64,000 nucleotides of DNA from Sphagnum magellanicum (GCA_021904315.1 CM038911.1:14853390-14917389); one strand, 5' to 3'; positions 1 to 12,871 are shown, numbered from the stretch's first letter. Made by a program: numbers and translations. Notes: generated from the letters alone by a model not told the origin.

Positions 1-525
1 TCTAAAAGCATGAAAAATGCTAGGTAAAAACAGTACATGAGACATGCAAACACATTGAATGTCCGTTGAGCTCTTCTGCAATTTCTAGGTCAAGGTTGTT
101 AGGTTTTCCAGTCGATTGTTGCAAACAAGAACTGCCCCATAGTTCACAAGCATCACACTTCTCAGCAACCTCTGAAAGCATGAAAAAAAGCAAGATAAAA
201 AGAAACCATCAAGATACAGCAGCTATACCATCAGCAGAAGAAGGTGCAAATGAGTCCCTGTTCCTAGCAGCAAACAGAATGCACCTTATGTGAATGCTTT
301 ATGGATAATAGACTTGGATGCAAGCACCTTGAAGAACAGTGAGAACTAGAGCTTGTAGAAACCACAGTAATAAGAAGTTTGATCTTGTTACATGATCTCC
401 ATGAGTATAGAGAGCATTCCAACCACACTAGACTTGTTGCCTCTGAAAGAAAAGAGAAGGGAAAAGTCATTGTTTGTTGCTGTTGAGAATGGGAATTCTG
501 AAGGGTTTATCCCTAAAACCTAAAC

Positions 526-690
526 CTGGGAATTCTGAAGCAGGCACATCTGATATAGTCCAGGGTGTACTTCAACCTCTCGGAGTCTGCCGAAGAATTT
601 GTCTGGTACAACTGCGATAGAAGGGCACCCGCATGAGCTCTTCCGGTTGGAATTGTGTTGGAGTGACCCTCCAACACAATTCCAATCAAA
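526..690 (-). other. Possible minus-strand exon (weak)
   Basis: On the minus strand this stretch stays open and reads through segments such as HAGALLSQLYQ and ERLKYTLDYIRCACF, which look like real protein. It ends at CCCAG/GTTTAG, a reasonable splice donor. I do not recognise a family, find no start codon in frame inside the stretch, and see no partner exon to the left. It could be an exon of a divergent gene or a fragment of a broken one. Confidence 0.2.
647..685. repeat. Perfect 17-bp hairpin
   Basis: Arms of 17 bp (647-663 and 669-685) are perfect reverse complements around a 5-base loop. Nothing around it says whether it is a transcript hairpin or a transposon scar. Confidence 0.8.
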
Positions 691-1368
691 TACCAGTCAA
701 ATGTCCACCAATGTAGATCAAATAAAAAATCGCTACAAAAATATCAGATACCAGATCGAAGAATAAAGAAGAACGCACCCGAAAAACAAAGCTCCACTGA
801 TGAATCTAAACACGAATTCACGAACTCTATCGTCACCACACCAGAACTGTGCTCGCAAGCACCACAGCTGGTTCTGCTGCACAGAACCCTCTCCCCTTCT
901 CCCGACCGACACCCTCGTGGATGAATATCATCCATATATGTCGTGCATTCATCCGCGCCGCCATGTATTCGCTTTAATAAAGTTTCCGCAATCTGCGGGT
1001 CAATTGAACGCGGAAGGTAGGTGTAAGTCAGTGGACGTGGAAACGTGGGAACAAGGTTGGGAGCCAATGATAACGTCGTGAACTCGAGGACGGTGACCGC
1101 AAGGGAACTCGCTCGGGGAACTCAATGTACCCAATTGCGAACTTGAAGAACTACGGGGAACTGCGATGAGAACCGGGGATCAGATTCTCGAAAGGTCAAG
1201 CGGATTATACCAGAATCTCAGGGGCACGCAATCTCGAACTTCGAGAACAGATTTGGGAACGAGTGGGCACACGGACGGGAATAAAGAGAAAAGAAGAGAA
1301 GAGAAGAAAAGAAGAAGATGATGGCGGCGGCGCTCCTGCACTGAAGTTTTGTTGCTGCGTAACGACAG

Positions 1369-1633
1369 GTAAGATCTTTTGCTCTGTCGCTTCTCTTGCA
1401 TTCTTGGCTGCTTTTCGGAAGTCAGGGACACGAGAAAAGAGATCTCCTAATGATTCTGCGAATTTTGATGTCTGGATGGTCGATTTTGGTGCTTCCTAAT
1501 GTTTGTTGTAGCCGGATTTGGGCAAGGAACTTGGCGTTGTGAAATAGGGTTGCAAGGTTTCTGAATACATGCATGAGGAGGCCGCAACTAACTTCATTGT
1601 TTCTTTTTTCTTCTTTTTTCTTTTTTGGTGCAG
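1369..1633 (+). other. Probable SEC61 5' UTR intron
   Basis: A donor (ACAG/GTAAG) at 1369 and an acceptor preceded by a long T-rich tract (GGTGCAG at 1627-1633) frame a 265-bp intron just before the SEC61 start codon. A purine-rich leader (about 1280-1320) lies upstream. 5' leader introns are common in plant housekeeping genes. Transcript data are needed to confirm it. Confidence 0.5.
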
Positions 1634-1851
1634 TCTATCGAGCGGACAAGGTTCCTATCGGCAGCGCTGGAATAGGTCAAATTTGTAGAACAACGTATCA
1701 GAATAATTGCTCCTTAAACGACGGAAGAAGGCGTTGCAACGTCGATCTGCGGTTGTGCTGCTGGTAGTCTGTCTGTAGCTCTCTCGTTAGGGCAAGGCTC
1801 TTGCGTCGAAAACAAACAAGGCTTGGTGGAGGACGACAGAGACTACACAAG

Positions 1852-4594
1852 ATGGGAGGAGGATTTAGGGTTCTTCACCTCGTGAGGCCGTTTCTATCAT
1901 TTTTGCCGGAGGTTCAATCGGCAGATAGGAAGGTCCCTTTCAGAGAGAAAGTGATGTACACTGTAGTTTCCCTTTTTATCTTCTTGGTTTGCAGTCAGCT
2001 GCCACTGTATGGTATCCACTCTGCCACTGGATCCGATCCTTTCTACTGGATGCGAGTGATTCTTGCATCCAATCGAGGCACAGTCATGGAGCTCGGAATT
2101 ACTCCCATCGTTACATCAGGGCTTGTGATGCAGCTCCTTGCTGGATCTAAGCTCATTGAGGTTGACAACAGTGTCCGGGAGGACCGAGCCCTTTTGTAAG
2201 CATCTGTTTCACATTCCAGTCTGTGTTTCTTCAAGGATCTCCCCCATTGCTTGAAGGTGGCTGTCCTCTCATCGGTCTAGAGTGCATAGCACAACTCTTT
2301 TGAATGCACAACTATAATAGAAGGAAGGTATAACCACATACCTTTGTTTGCCCTGCTAAATGAACAACCTGCATGAGAAATGTCTGCCAGGTGGTGCTCT
2401 GCTGACTGTAACTGCTGATGGGTTTTTGGCAGGAATGGTGCTCAGAAGTTGCTGGGTGTGTTGATCACAATTGGGGAGGCAGTGGCATATGTGTTGTCAG
2501 GCATGTATGGAGATGTGCGAGACTTGGGAGCTGGCAATGCCATTCTCATCATTGTGCAGCTATTTTTTGCTGGTATCATAGTGATTTGTCTGGACGAGTT
2601 GTTGCAGAAGGGTTATGGCCTTGGCTCTGGCATTTCACTCTTCATTGCCACCAATATTTGGTATGTTGAAAGTGCCTATCTTTGTGTAAAGTTGTTTCTT
2701 TGGAGGCTTCAGGAGCAGATTAAATAGGATTTTAGTCTAGAGAATATTTACTCATCAAATATAAATTGTTTGTTGACAGTGAGAACATCATCTGGAAGGC
2801 TTTCAGCCCTACTACCATCAACAGTGGGCGTGGTGCAGAATTTGAGGGTGCTGTCATTGCCCTCTTCCATCTTCTGATTACAAGGACTGACAAGGTCCGT
2901 GCCTTGAAAGAGGCATTTTATCGACAAAACCTGCCGAATGTGACCAACCTGTTGGCCACTGTGTTGGTATTTTTAATTGTTATCTACTTCCAAGGATTTC
3001 GAGTGGTTCTCCCCGTTCGATCAAAAAGTGCTCGTGGGCAGCAGGGATCATACCCTATTAAGCTGTTCTATACCTCCAACATGCCTATCATTCTTCAGAG
3101 TGCTCTTGTTTCCAACCTCTACTTCATCTCACAGGTTCTTCACCTTGGACTTTTTTTCTTCTAACAAAGATATGTGATAAAGAGGATAATTCCATTACAG
3201 AGTGACTGGACAGACTAGAAAATGGAAAAATAGATTACTCAGAGAGTGCTGCAATCATTTGAGGCTTGGAATGTCCCACGGGCTTGTGAGAAAAAAACTT
3301 GTCTATTCACCTGGAGGGGATGAGGATAAACAAGCAGTTCTGCTGTACTGACTAGAATTGGAACATCTATCAATGAATTCACACTAGACTACTAGGTTTG
3401 TCAAAAAGAGTTTTATGGTAACAATGTTATGAGGGTTGTGGGGTTACTGGAATGAGCTTCTGTCCATGAAAACAAGAGCAAACTCCAATGAGTTGGAAAA
3501 GAGGATCTGTTGAGGTGTTTTCTATTAAGTAACTGGGTATTGAAGCTCCTTTGGCTTACTCCCATTCTATTGCATATGTTTTGGGGGTTGCAGTTGTTGT
3601 ACAAGAGATACAGTAGCAACTTTATTGTGAACCTTCTTGGCAAGTGGAAGGAGTCAGAATATTCACAAAGTGGTCAGCTCATTCCTGTTGGTGGCCTTGT
3701 GTACTACATTACCCCCCCTGCCAGGTAATGCACAGCTCAGAAAGTAATTTCCTGCTTTCATCTCAGGACTTCGGGATTTGTGGACATTGACCAAGTTTCT
3801 ACACATCTATCCATTACATTAGGTGGCCTCCTTGCCTACTCTATATGTGGATGTATATGTGGACAAATCTTATGTTGCAACAATATCTTTTACTTGTTGA
3901 GCTATTTCTTACTAGAGCCTAAATATGTCCTTGATGGCATTTCCATGTTGTGGGTCCTAACATCCAAATCTTCAACCTTGTTAAGGATACTTCCAAAGGA
4001 ACATCCATGCACTGATTCTCCTCATGTGGTTGAATGCACAGTTTTGGAGACATTGCTGCCAACCCCTTCCATGCCCTCTTTTATTTGACATTCATGCTCA
4101 CAGCATGTGCTCTCTTCTCCAAGACCTGGATTGAAGTTTCTGGATCATCAGCACGTGATGTTGCCAGGCAGCTCAAGGTATTGGTCTTTAAAAAGTTAAT
4201 GTGACTGGAATAAAATGTTTAGTATGTCATTTAACAGACATATGAGCAAGGAAGCAGAGATGGTCATGCTTGAGTTTGCTAGTTTCATGCTTGTCCAGTT
4301 GTACATGGCCCAATTGCTTGTACCCTCATTCCATCTGTTTGTGCTGCACAACAGGAGCAACAAATGGTGATGCCAGGACATCGTGAATCCAACTTACAGA
4401 AGGAGCTGAACCGCTACATTCCAACTGCTGCGGCCTTTGGTGGAATGTGCATTGGAGCCCTTACTGTTGTGGCTGATTTCATGGGTGCAATTGGATCAGG
4501 CACAGGAATTCTACTGGCTGTCACCATAATCTACCAATACTTTGAGACCTTTGATAAGGAACGGGCCAGTGAGCTTGGCCTCTTTGGCTTCTAA
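1852..4594 (+). CDS. SEC61A: Protein transport protein Sec61 subunit alpha
   Basis: Encodes the channel subunit of the ER translocon, which passes nascent secretory and membrane proteins across the ER membrane. Six coding exons join in frame: 1852-2195, 2433-2660, 2780-3134, 3594-3724, 4042-4177, 4355-4594, all with GT/AG borders. The predicted product is 477 residues, close to the usual ~475. It starts [14 protein letters not shown] and carries the SecY-family stretches [11 protein letters not shown] (about residues 80-90) and [15 protein letters not shown] (about 176-190), the loop [11 protein letters not shown], and the C-terminal [11 protein letters not shown]. The protein is hydrophobic throughout, as expected for ten membrane segments. 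The start is the first ATG after the leader and matches the family. No break was seen, so I take it as functional. Introns are short (about 95-460 bp). Confidence 0.96.
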
Positions 4595-5284
4595 GATTCC
4601 CCTTCTGTCTTGGGATGCTGTTCCTTCAGCTCCTCATAGCATTTGCACAGTTTGGTTTGCTGTAGGTCACATGTACTGTACTGTATTTCTGACACAGAGG
4701 GCCTTCCAGAGATGCAAGCAAAATATCTGGGAGTAGCATGGATTAGGTGTACTTCTGATTTGCTGAGGCTATGCAGGGTTGTTGTATGCAGCCAACACTA
4801 CACAAATGGTCAAATTTTGCATTGAGACCAGTTACTTCAAATCTGAATTCCTGAAGTTTAAAAGTTTCTTTCTGGTTTTTGTTTAGGTTTTAAGAGTTTT
4901 CTGCTGCTGTTCTCTGTTGGATTTTCAGTTTATTATAGATCATTTCCCAGCAGATTTGGAACATTGTCAGTGACTCCAATATTCTTGGTGGTTATTGTGA
5001 TGTGGATTAAGGAACAAGGCCACTTTACTTTTCAAATTTTTTGGGGTTCCTGGTCTAAGTAGATTCCAGGCTATTTAGCATGGAAGGCAATGAAGTTTTA
5101 GTTTTGCTCGATCTGATAGAATGGTTATCCTCAATCTGCTATTGTGGAGATTTCTCTGCAATCTAAAAAGGTATCTTCAAATGATGTTGTGAAGTTTTCT
5201 CTGCAATCCCATAGATGTGGTTTTGTGAAAAAATTCAGTGATGAAATGGCCTGTTGTTTTCCATATTTGCAAGCCAGTATGTGA
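4595..5284. other. SEC61 3' flank
   Basis: Follows the SEC61 stop codon and is T-rich with no supported reading frame. The first few hundred bases are probably 3' UTR. Confidence 0.5.
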
Positions 5285-6480
5285 CTAGAAATCACAGTCC
5301 ACCTTTATAAGCATAATTTTCACAAATGATTGATTTGTGACCTTTCTCACAAAAGAATGAAACTGAATGAATGGAAAAATGCACCCAGTATATAAAAACA
5401 CTTGCTTATGGTATTCACTCCCAGATTTTGCAATCAAGTAGACTTGAGTTTTGATGATGCAGTCTTGCACAACAAATCCTGTCTTTACTGAAAAGTGAGG
5501 TGGATAGGGAGGAGGGAAGTCTAGTAATTCATCATCATTTTGCAAGGTTGTTAAAGCTTCCAAAGGCTCCATAAACTTTCGATCAAAAGTTGTTGATGAT
5601 TTGGCATAGAAGATGGACACAGGTGGTTCAAAGACAAGTGCTAGTTTGTATGCTTGCCACACATACTTCATTGCCTCAAGAAAGTTCTTGACAAGGTTGT
5701 CTGACCAATCATTCCACCAGTGCAATCATCATGAATGACTTGAAATTTTCTGTGACAAAACATACGGAAGCTGCGGAAGTAAACATTGGCATCTGGGTCA
5801 ATTGCATCAATAGGACTCAGCAGTGACAGTTGCTGGTATTCCTTCCAAGATGATGCTTGTTTTGCTGCTGCTTGTTGTGCCTCTTGTATCCTCCTCTCAG
5901 ATGCATCCTGCTACACACTTAAGGTTGCCTTGCCAAAGTCTTGGAAAACCACTTTGTTTAACCAAGCTTCAATCCCATACTTGGAATGCCAATGCTTTGC
6001 AAATGTGGTATGAGGTATAAGCCTGGCAACAAGACCAGTCATTGCTTCCGTCCTTTTGTTTGCCATGAGACCTGCTGCTGCAATTCTAGTTTCAGCGACT
6101 TTCATGAGGCTTGCACAGAAGTTGAGAAAGTAGACTCTCTCCACTTGTACTATTTCTTCAAATAGAGCTGCAATGGGCCAACACCAAATAGCTTTGTAAG
6201 AAGGTGGGTTTACAGGAACACTATTCTCCTTTGTAAGGCCCATGTCCCAGTTCACTCTTATTATTGGAACAGATTTTGTCCTCTGGGTTTAATAAGGCCG
6301 GCTGGATGCATGACTGGTAGCAGCTCCTCCTGACCATTTATTCTGCCCCATCAGAGAAGCTCCATTCCTTCTTTGATCATAACAGAATAGATCACTGCTC
6401 TCAGACAAAGGAACACACCTTGAGCTTCTTGATATCAATGCATCATCATATCCTTCACCCATTGCAATCCCAACCTTTTA
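5285..6480 (-). pseudogene. DUF641 (GIL1/IRKI-like) pseudogene
   Basis: Read on the minus strand, pieces of one protein resemble the C-terminal part of plant DUF641 proteins, the family of GIL1 (gravitropism in the light) and IRK-interacting protein. The matching pieces run in order: a segment ending in EAWLNKVVFQDFG; then VYFRSFRMFCHRKFQVIH; then FLEAMKYVWQAYKLALVFEP with SIFYAKSSTTFDRKFMEPL; and finally KTGFVVQDCIIKTQVYLI. The order and spacing fit the family. The copy is broken: an in-frame TAG at 5911-5913, a frameshift near 5715, and a further stop near 6290. No introns are visible, so it may be a retrocopy or a fragment. The family call rests on remembered motif patterns, not a search. 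Confidence 0.6.
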
Positions 6481-7713
6481 ATCTCGTGGCACATCTCTTG
6501 TAGACCAGCGTGCATCTTTCTTCATCTCTTTCATTTCTTGCTTCATGAACTATGTAGATTGGTGGAGACATTTGATGGCACCTTAATGTGCATGGCCCAC
6601 TAGGCAACAACAACCATGGAGATCCAAGGTGATTGTAGAAAGGGCTGACCACTACGGATGCGGTCATTGGAATTTGGTTCATTGGAATTTGGTTCAATAT
6701 ATCGTCATAGAAGGGTAATCTATGACATTGTCACGGGACCCATGTGCCACTTCACAAATCAGCACAAAGTTCTAGACCTAAATCTTGGACCTTCCCCCAC
6801 CTTAAAATAAAATGCCTCGCCTCACAAAATGCCTTGTGAGAGATACTTATACATTTCGTCACCTTGGATGTCACACCTCATAAACATTGACACGCATGAG
6901 ACCAAAACCTTATGTTTCAAATAATGATGTGGACCTAGTTCAAGATGGCCCTTTCAACTAGCAAAGGGTTGATGAAGATTTTGTGATGTTTGAAAGGTTT
7001 TGCTTGAGTCTTTGCATGTTGTTCATCTCTCAAACTTAAGTATTCATTCTCTTGAATATGGATGTCTAAGGTCTTTTTAAAAAGGTGAACTCCCCCATGA
7101 AGGTTAGAAGGGAGAGAAAGGAAGCTCTTTGTGTTGGTGCGGGCAATTTTATCTTTAGCTTATTGACAAGGTTTTTTTTTTTTTCCTCTTTCTTCTCTTC
7201 TCATATCAAAAGTTCTACATACTATAATGAATTTCTCAACATACTTGAGCATACTATATGTTTATCTAGTTTTCTTAACATGGGCAACTAATTAACAATT
7301 AAAAACTTGTGTGAGTACTTGCAATTCTTGCACATGGTGTAGAATTAGATGCAATTTATCATCCAACTGAGACAAAATAACACACACACACACAATGGGA
7401 TTGAGCACCACATGTAAATGAAATTTTGTGCCCTAAAGAGCCATAATAGTTAGTTGACCAAAATCACTCTTCCTTTCAAAAAGCATGAAAATGGAATCTA
7501 TATATATATATTATTTATTTATTTATAAAAAATCCTCAATTTTCTATATACACACTTCCATTTAGGCCTAGCAACAAAATTAAATTATTCTCAAACCCAT
7601 GATCACATGGAGGAGATTTCATATGGTAAGCTATTTTGTGGGGATGGATACTTGTGGCCCCCCATGTCCATTAAATGTTGGGTCATGGGCATGAGTGAAC
7701 CTCAATCCACGGG

Positions 7714-7791
7714 TATATCCAAAGGCATATCCCTCTATGGTGTGCATTTGGGTTGTCCATGTGCTCCCCCAAGGACATGCCTTTGGATATA
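7714..7791. repeat. 15-bp inverted repeat, 48-bp loop
   Basis: TATATCCAAAGGCAT (7714-7728) pairs perfectly with 7777-7791. It could be the core of a small foldback transposon. No target duplication was recognised. Confidence 0.6.
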
Positions 7792-7918
7792 TATTGACCA
7801 GGGTGCACCATCATCCAAAAAAAAAAATTTAATCTATCATGAGGTCTACCTTGTACTAAAAGGGCGTTTTGATTATTGACCTCCGTGGGCCTGCATTAAA
7901 AAACATTTTTTAAATTTA

Positions 7919-8060
7919 AAACCCTAATGAAGCTCTCATTAAAATCCATTTAATTAAAAGCCCTAATGAAGCTCTAATTAAAATCCACTTAACTAAAAAC
8001 CCTAATTGAGCCTTAATTAATTAAAAACCATTTGATCAAAAACCCTAATTAAAAACCATT
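7919..8060. repeat. Degenerate ~40-bp tandem repeat, about four units
   Basis: Units begin with CCCTAAT and continue through GAGCTC/GAAGCTC-like and ATTAAAAWCCAYTT segments. Each is about 40 bp and they have drifted apart, with the last one truncated. The CCCTAAT motif recalls plant telomere-like motifs but is not a telomere array. Confidence 0.55.
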
Positions 8061-8803
8061 TTTATTTACTGACCATAGAGATTCGTGACGTGGCCTCCCC
8101 GCGTGGGAAAGAAAAGATGCCTTACTTAATACAAAATACAGACTAACTGGATCAGAATGGGTAGCAAGTGTAACCAACCCAGAATAGACACGTGGCGAAT
8201 TTATCTACACCGCAGCCGGGAAAATATAAGGTAGGTGTGCAGTTGCCTATTTTTACTCCCCAATTTTGGGGGAAAAATATTTTAAAGAACTTCCGTAGAA
8301 ACTCCCCCTTCACAATATTCGCGGTCAGAAAGTGCATGTACGTGGCGTTCCTGCACTAAAAAGAAAAGCGTCCCCTAGGAACTAACGCATTCTGCACCTC
8401 TAGAGGCGCCCCTTTCTCTGGCGTAAAGACTTGCTAGGGATGATTCTGGTTTTAATGCGGCTTTCTTCTAGGGCTTCGTCTTGATCTGGCGAAAACTGGG
8501 CATGTCCTTCAGAATCGGTACTTTTGCCTCCGAGAAGGGGCTGAATTCTGCCATCTACGATGCCCTGGAAACCGGCAGAATCTGCCCTCACAACCCGTTT
8601 CGCCAACTCCACGACAAAAGCATAGGAAATGCGTTGCAGAATGAGAAGCTCTTCTCGTGTGTGTGTTGTTGCGTCGCTGCTCGGAGAATTTTCGGAAGCA
8701 ATTTGTGAAGGAATTTCGGAGCGCCAGAGAGGATCGAGAAATCGGGCTTGCAGTTTACTATGTGATCACTAAGCACACAGGATTAAGGGGATTTATTTTT
8801 TTG

Positions 8804-8819
8804 GTGTGTGTGTGTGTGT
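8804..8819 (+). repeat. TG microsatellite
   Basis: A pure TG run about 50 bp ahead of the ankyrin/BTB start codon, inside the presumed 5' leader. Confidence 0.8.
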
Positions 8820-8871
8820 CGGGGGATTAAGAGATTTGGACTCACGCGGCCGGGGAGGAGGTGATAAAACT

Positions 8872-11800
8872 ATGGCAGAAGAGACGAACCATCAAGACAT
8901 TACATCAGGCGTGGAATCAATCGGACTTTCCGATGATGCTGGCAAAAACCTGAAGCTGAATCAAGCCACATTCTTCCACTGCGTGCAAGAAAGCAACGTC
9001 AACACGCTCCAGGTGATTCTTAAGCATCGCAAGATCGACGTCAATGCCTACAACGATGAGGTAAAGAATTCGGATTCTCAACATCACTCTTGCGTTTTCT
9101 TTTTCTTTTTATTTTCCTAGGGGATTTCGACTCTGTTATGTTGCGTTTGTCGTTGATATCACCATTCCCTTCCTGAATTTTCCTGTTCTAAGAAACACTA
9201 GGGCCGTGTATCCTTGCGAAGACATCCGGATTCATTCTCCTGTTTGAAGAATCCTAGACCTAGCATTCTGTGAACGTTCGGATTATTTTCAGCCTCCACC
9301 GATTTCGGTTTGCACGTATTTGCATGTGTTTGATGTTTAATATGATGTAAACATGTGCATACCGATGAAACCCTGCCATAGCTAAGCTTAGGTATAACTG
9401 GTACTCTCTCTCCATGCTCTCGTCGACGTAGGCAACAAAGAACAATTTTGTTCCACATAGAGTACTATTACCTCAGACCAGACAACATCGTTTGAAACAA
9501 GTCTAGTGTCATCTACCTCTCATCTCAGAGCATGAAATCCTCTACAGAGTACTAAAGCAGAGATATTTCTCAATTCTTGGATGTGTTGCAAAACAAAAGA
9601 CCTACAGCTTCATGCTAATATCTTTACTAATACTCTATGTAACAGATCACTCAACTGGTCTGATTATGGAACCTTCTGATGTCATCTCGATGCTGTCAAC
9701 TGTGGTCATGGTTGACAACAGTAGTTTGATCCAACTTCATTGATTTCAGATGAGGAGAATATTGTCACAGCTGTAGAAAACAAGTTCAGTCTAGGCGCTG
9801 TTCTTTAAGAGGACAGTGATGTAGCTAATCAGTCCAAGTGAAATGAAATAGAGGCAGAGATTGCAGGTCACATGAGTACGAGAGAATGGTGGTTTGACCT
9901 AACTTGATATGTTGAAGAGATTCTTATGAAACCAAGTTCTGCCTAGGTCTTGACAAATTCTTGCCTCATGGGTGTGATCTTCTAAGAAGAGACAGTGCTT
10001 ATTTGGTCTGAGTGAAATTATGGAAGGGAGGTGGAGGTTGATGACAGTTCTGATCTACTGCAGGGTGTGACAGCGCTGCATTTGGCAGTGTACAAGTATG
10101 AGAACAGCCGAAGTTTGGAGATAACAAGGATATTGCTTGATTATGGTGCTGATGTGTGCATAAAAGCAGCAGTTCCACCATCAGCACAGAAGATCTCAAT
10201 CATCCGCAAAGACAAGAAGTCACCACATGGAGAGATTCTGCTGGAAACAAAAAGAATTAGTCTTGGCCAAAAGACTCCACTGCTCATAGCTTTGGAGTTG
10301 AAATCATCTCTCTATCTACGGGGTATTTTGACAACCGTGCCATTTCCTGCAATATATGCATCTAGTCCCAATTTTGAGAATGCTGAAAACCAGTTGATTG
10401 GAGCACATTCAGCAGATTCCCTCAGGAATCGAGGGCTGAATGGATCTCTGATGCGGGTCGTCATTGGAAGCATTGATTTTACCTATTTACTTTTTGGAAG
10501 CAGATAGCATATACTAATCAGATTATGTGGATGATTTGATTAGATTGTTGCTGAATTCTTTTTTCCAGGCAGTTATCTGTCTTACTGGATAGCCGGGCAT
10601 TTGTTAACTGTCTTATTTGTGTTGTTCGGTTTGAGCTTCTTACATGGGAACAGGGTGGGAGTATCGGCATTGGGATGACATGCTTAAGCTGCTGGCTGGA
10701 GCAACCATTGGTCACTATGGTGAGGTGAAAGAATCCACCTCAGCAAGCCCACTGGCTATTGTCCAGCACAATTGGGCCAAGGTTTTTGAAAGTGGGAAGC
10801 ATGAGTTGGTTGAAGTCTGGGCAGAGGGTAAAAGCATTGAGGTGCTCAAGCTCCTACTATCTGGGGCATCAAAGGTGTACATCTCTTGCTCATGTTTCTT
10901 ATGTAGCCAATACTGTTTTCCATTGAAAATGGGGTGTTCACACTTTGTCTCTCTGGATGAATCTTGGTAGATCTTGAATTGCTTGCCTCTGTTAGCTAAT
11001 TCAGCATGGAGAGTTTGCTTCAACATGTACTTCTTATGCAAAACTGATGATAGAGTCTTGTTTTGCAAATGATATTTTATGTTTGGGGACCAACCTCATA
11101 TCAAGGAGCTACAACTTAGTGGGCAGGTCTAGGCTGTTTCTTATCGCTGAAAACTGTCACTACAAATTATTTTGTTCATATCAGTAAAGCTTCAGTTGTC
11201 CCAAGTGAGACATGGCTCATGTTGACTTGGGATCTAGGTATCTGAAGGTATAGTGGATTATGTACAGGTCCTGAGTTTGAATCTGGAGGCTGCAGCATTA
11301 TCATATTCCAGTAGGTTGGATCTCAATGAAGCATCCTTTAATGTGGTGAACGCAATGGTTGCCTTTCTTTACACTGGTGAGGTTGACCATCACTTCATGG
11401 AGCAGAGAGGTCTTGATCTTCTACTTGCAGCCCACAGGGTGAGAATTTGCCCCTTCTCTTCAGATGTACCTCAGGGCAGCAGTGTTCTACTATCTGTCAT
11501 AATCAAGTCACAAATTTTGACATTGCTAACATTTTGGGTTGTCTTGCTCTCTCATTCCTGCATTGATATGTGAAAGAATTTCTTAGTGTCAGTTTGATTG
11601 AAATAAGTTGAGAATGAAATACTTAGTTTAGTGTACCATGAGTAAGTTGGCCTATTGTGCTTCCAGAGCACTATTTGTATGCAACCAACATAGTACAAAA
11701 TGCAAGTGCTGATCCTCTAATGTTGGTGGATGTTGCAGTATGGCATAACGAGCTTGGTATCGCTTTGTGAGCACTCAATCCATGCTACACAAGGTAATGC

Positions 11801-12071
11801 ACAAACACAGAACTGATCCTTTGTCATCAATTTTTTGCTTATGTGCGTTTGGAAGCCTGAATCTGTGTGCCTGCGATTGGATGTTCCTTCAGATAATTGG
11901 ATAAAGCTACTGTCAGTGGCCTTGGAGTGCAACTCAGATAGTCTTGCACTTAAGTGTGCAAAATCAATTAAGGCAGTGATGGACAAGCGACATGAATATT
12001 CCCATGTTCTCAAGAAAAGCTTCTCAGATGCCCAATCCAACCCAGACCAGCAGCTATTTTTGAACTCATAA
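8872..12071 (+). CDS. Ankyrin repeat and BTB-like domain protein
   Basis: Six exons join in frame: 8872-9060, 10064-10322, 10654-10874, 11268-11438, 11739-11793, 11893-12071. The product is 357 residues. The N-terminal ~170 residues show ankyrin features (GVTALHLAVYKYE, ILLDYGADV, KTPLLIALE). A second helical stretch ends in EVLKLLLSGAS. The C-terminal part looks like the second half of a BTB/POZ fold and its BACK-like tail: LNEASFNVVNAMVAFLYTGEV, then LDLLLAAHRYGITSLVSLCE. Plant BTB proteins often serve as substrate adaptors for CUL3 ubiquitin ligases; that role is inference here. Unlike NPR proteins, the ankyrin part comes first. The usual first half of a BTB domain is not evident, so either an exon was missed between 10875 and 11267 or the domain is truncated. 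ATG at 8872 was chosen over an upstream in-frame one because it follows the leader repeat. Confidence 0.78.
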
Positions 12072-12871
12072 TTGGATTATGGTTCCTTTGTGCAACTATG
12101 AATCAATTGTTCGTATATGTATGTCAATGTTGCTAATGAAAAACAAAGACGTCTAAGTCTCTGTCCTGTGGTTAATAAAAATCTTACAAGTATAGATGAT
12201 CAAAACTGCAATGTGAGTGAGGTGTGCAGAGCAAAAGGTTTGCTGCACATACGTAGCATGGACATCTGAACTGTTGAGAGCAACAGGCATACTGTAAGTT
12301 TCATGCACTCCAGCTTGATGGTCCACATCCTTTGAACTTGGTTGAGATGTTAGTTGCTAAAAATCTTGTGAGAAATTTACTGAAGCAATTTGTAAATATC
12401 ATGTACTTATTATGCCAACCCCACTGCTACAACATGATGTAAATTGGAAAATGCTTTCATAGATGTGCAATTGGAATTACTTGTATAAGGATTGAAAGGA
12501 GAGGACCTCTATAGAGCTTAGGCAACATAAGCCTTGTCAGCAAAAACTTTGCAAAAATTTGTCAAACTTGTTTGTGAGTACCTAGTTAAAGAATATTTTT
12601 TGATAGATGGAGCAATAAGCCTCCTTCGTGTTAATTGTGGTACCAATGCGTTTCTTATGTTTGTAACGCTGTTGTAGAAGTTAATCCCAGAAAAGGATTT
12701 GTTTCTGTATAAGGTTAGTAATAATGATCACAATTGCAAGATGTATGAAATCCATCTTGCAGAGGTCGATGTCAACACATTGAATTGAGGATTGAAACGT
12801 GGATGAATGGAATTTCATGTGTCATTTTTATTCAGCTATTGTGAAAGTTGATGACTTCAGGAATAATGGAC

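Larger units (their letters stand above)
1..1250. other. Upstream region of SEC61 with no secure gene
   Basis: No reading frame here looks like a known protein. The stretch holds a direct repeat of GGGAATTCTGAAG (491-503 and 528-540), a perfect hairpin (647-685) and one weak exon candidate on the minus strand. From about 780 the composition becomes richer in GC and looks like promoter or 5' leader DNA, either for SEC61 on the plus strand or for a divergent minus-strand gene. Confidence 0.4.
6481..8400. other. AT-rich spacer with short repeats
   Basis: No supported gene. It holds a short CA tract (about 7380-7394), a T run (about 7171-7182), an inverted repeat (7714-7791) and a degenerate tandem repeat (7919-8060). 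From about 8100 the sequence loses its low-complexity look and approaches the leader of the next gene. Confidence 0.5.

Noticed and set aside
744..1067. 107-codon minus-strand frame upstream of SEC61
   Set aside because: No recognisable motif, and it overlaps another frame on the plus strand of similar length; probably leader or promoter DNA.
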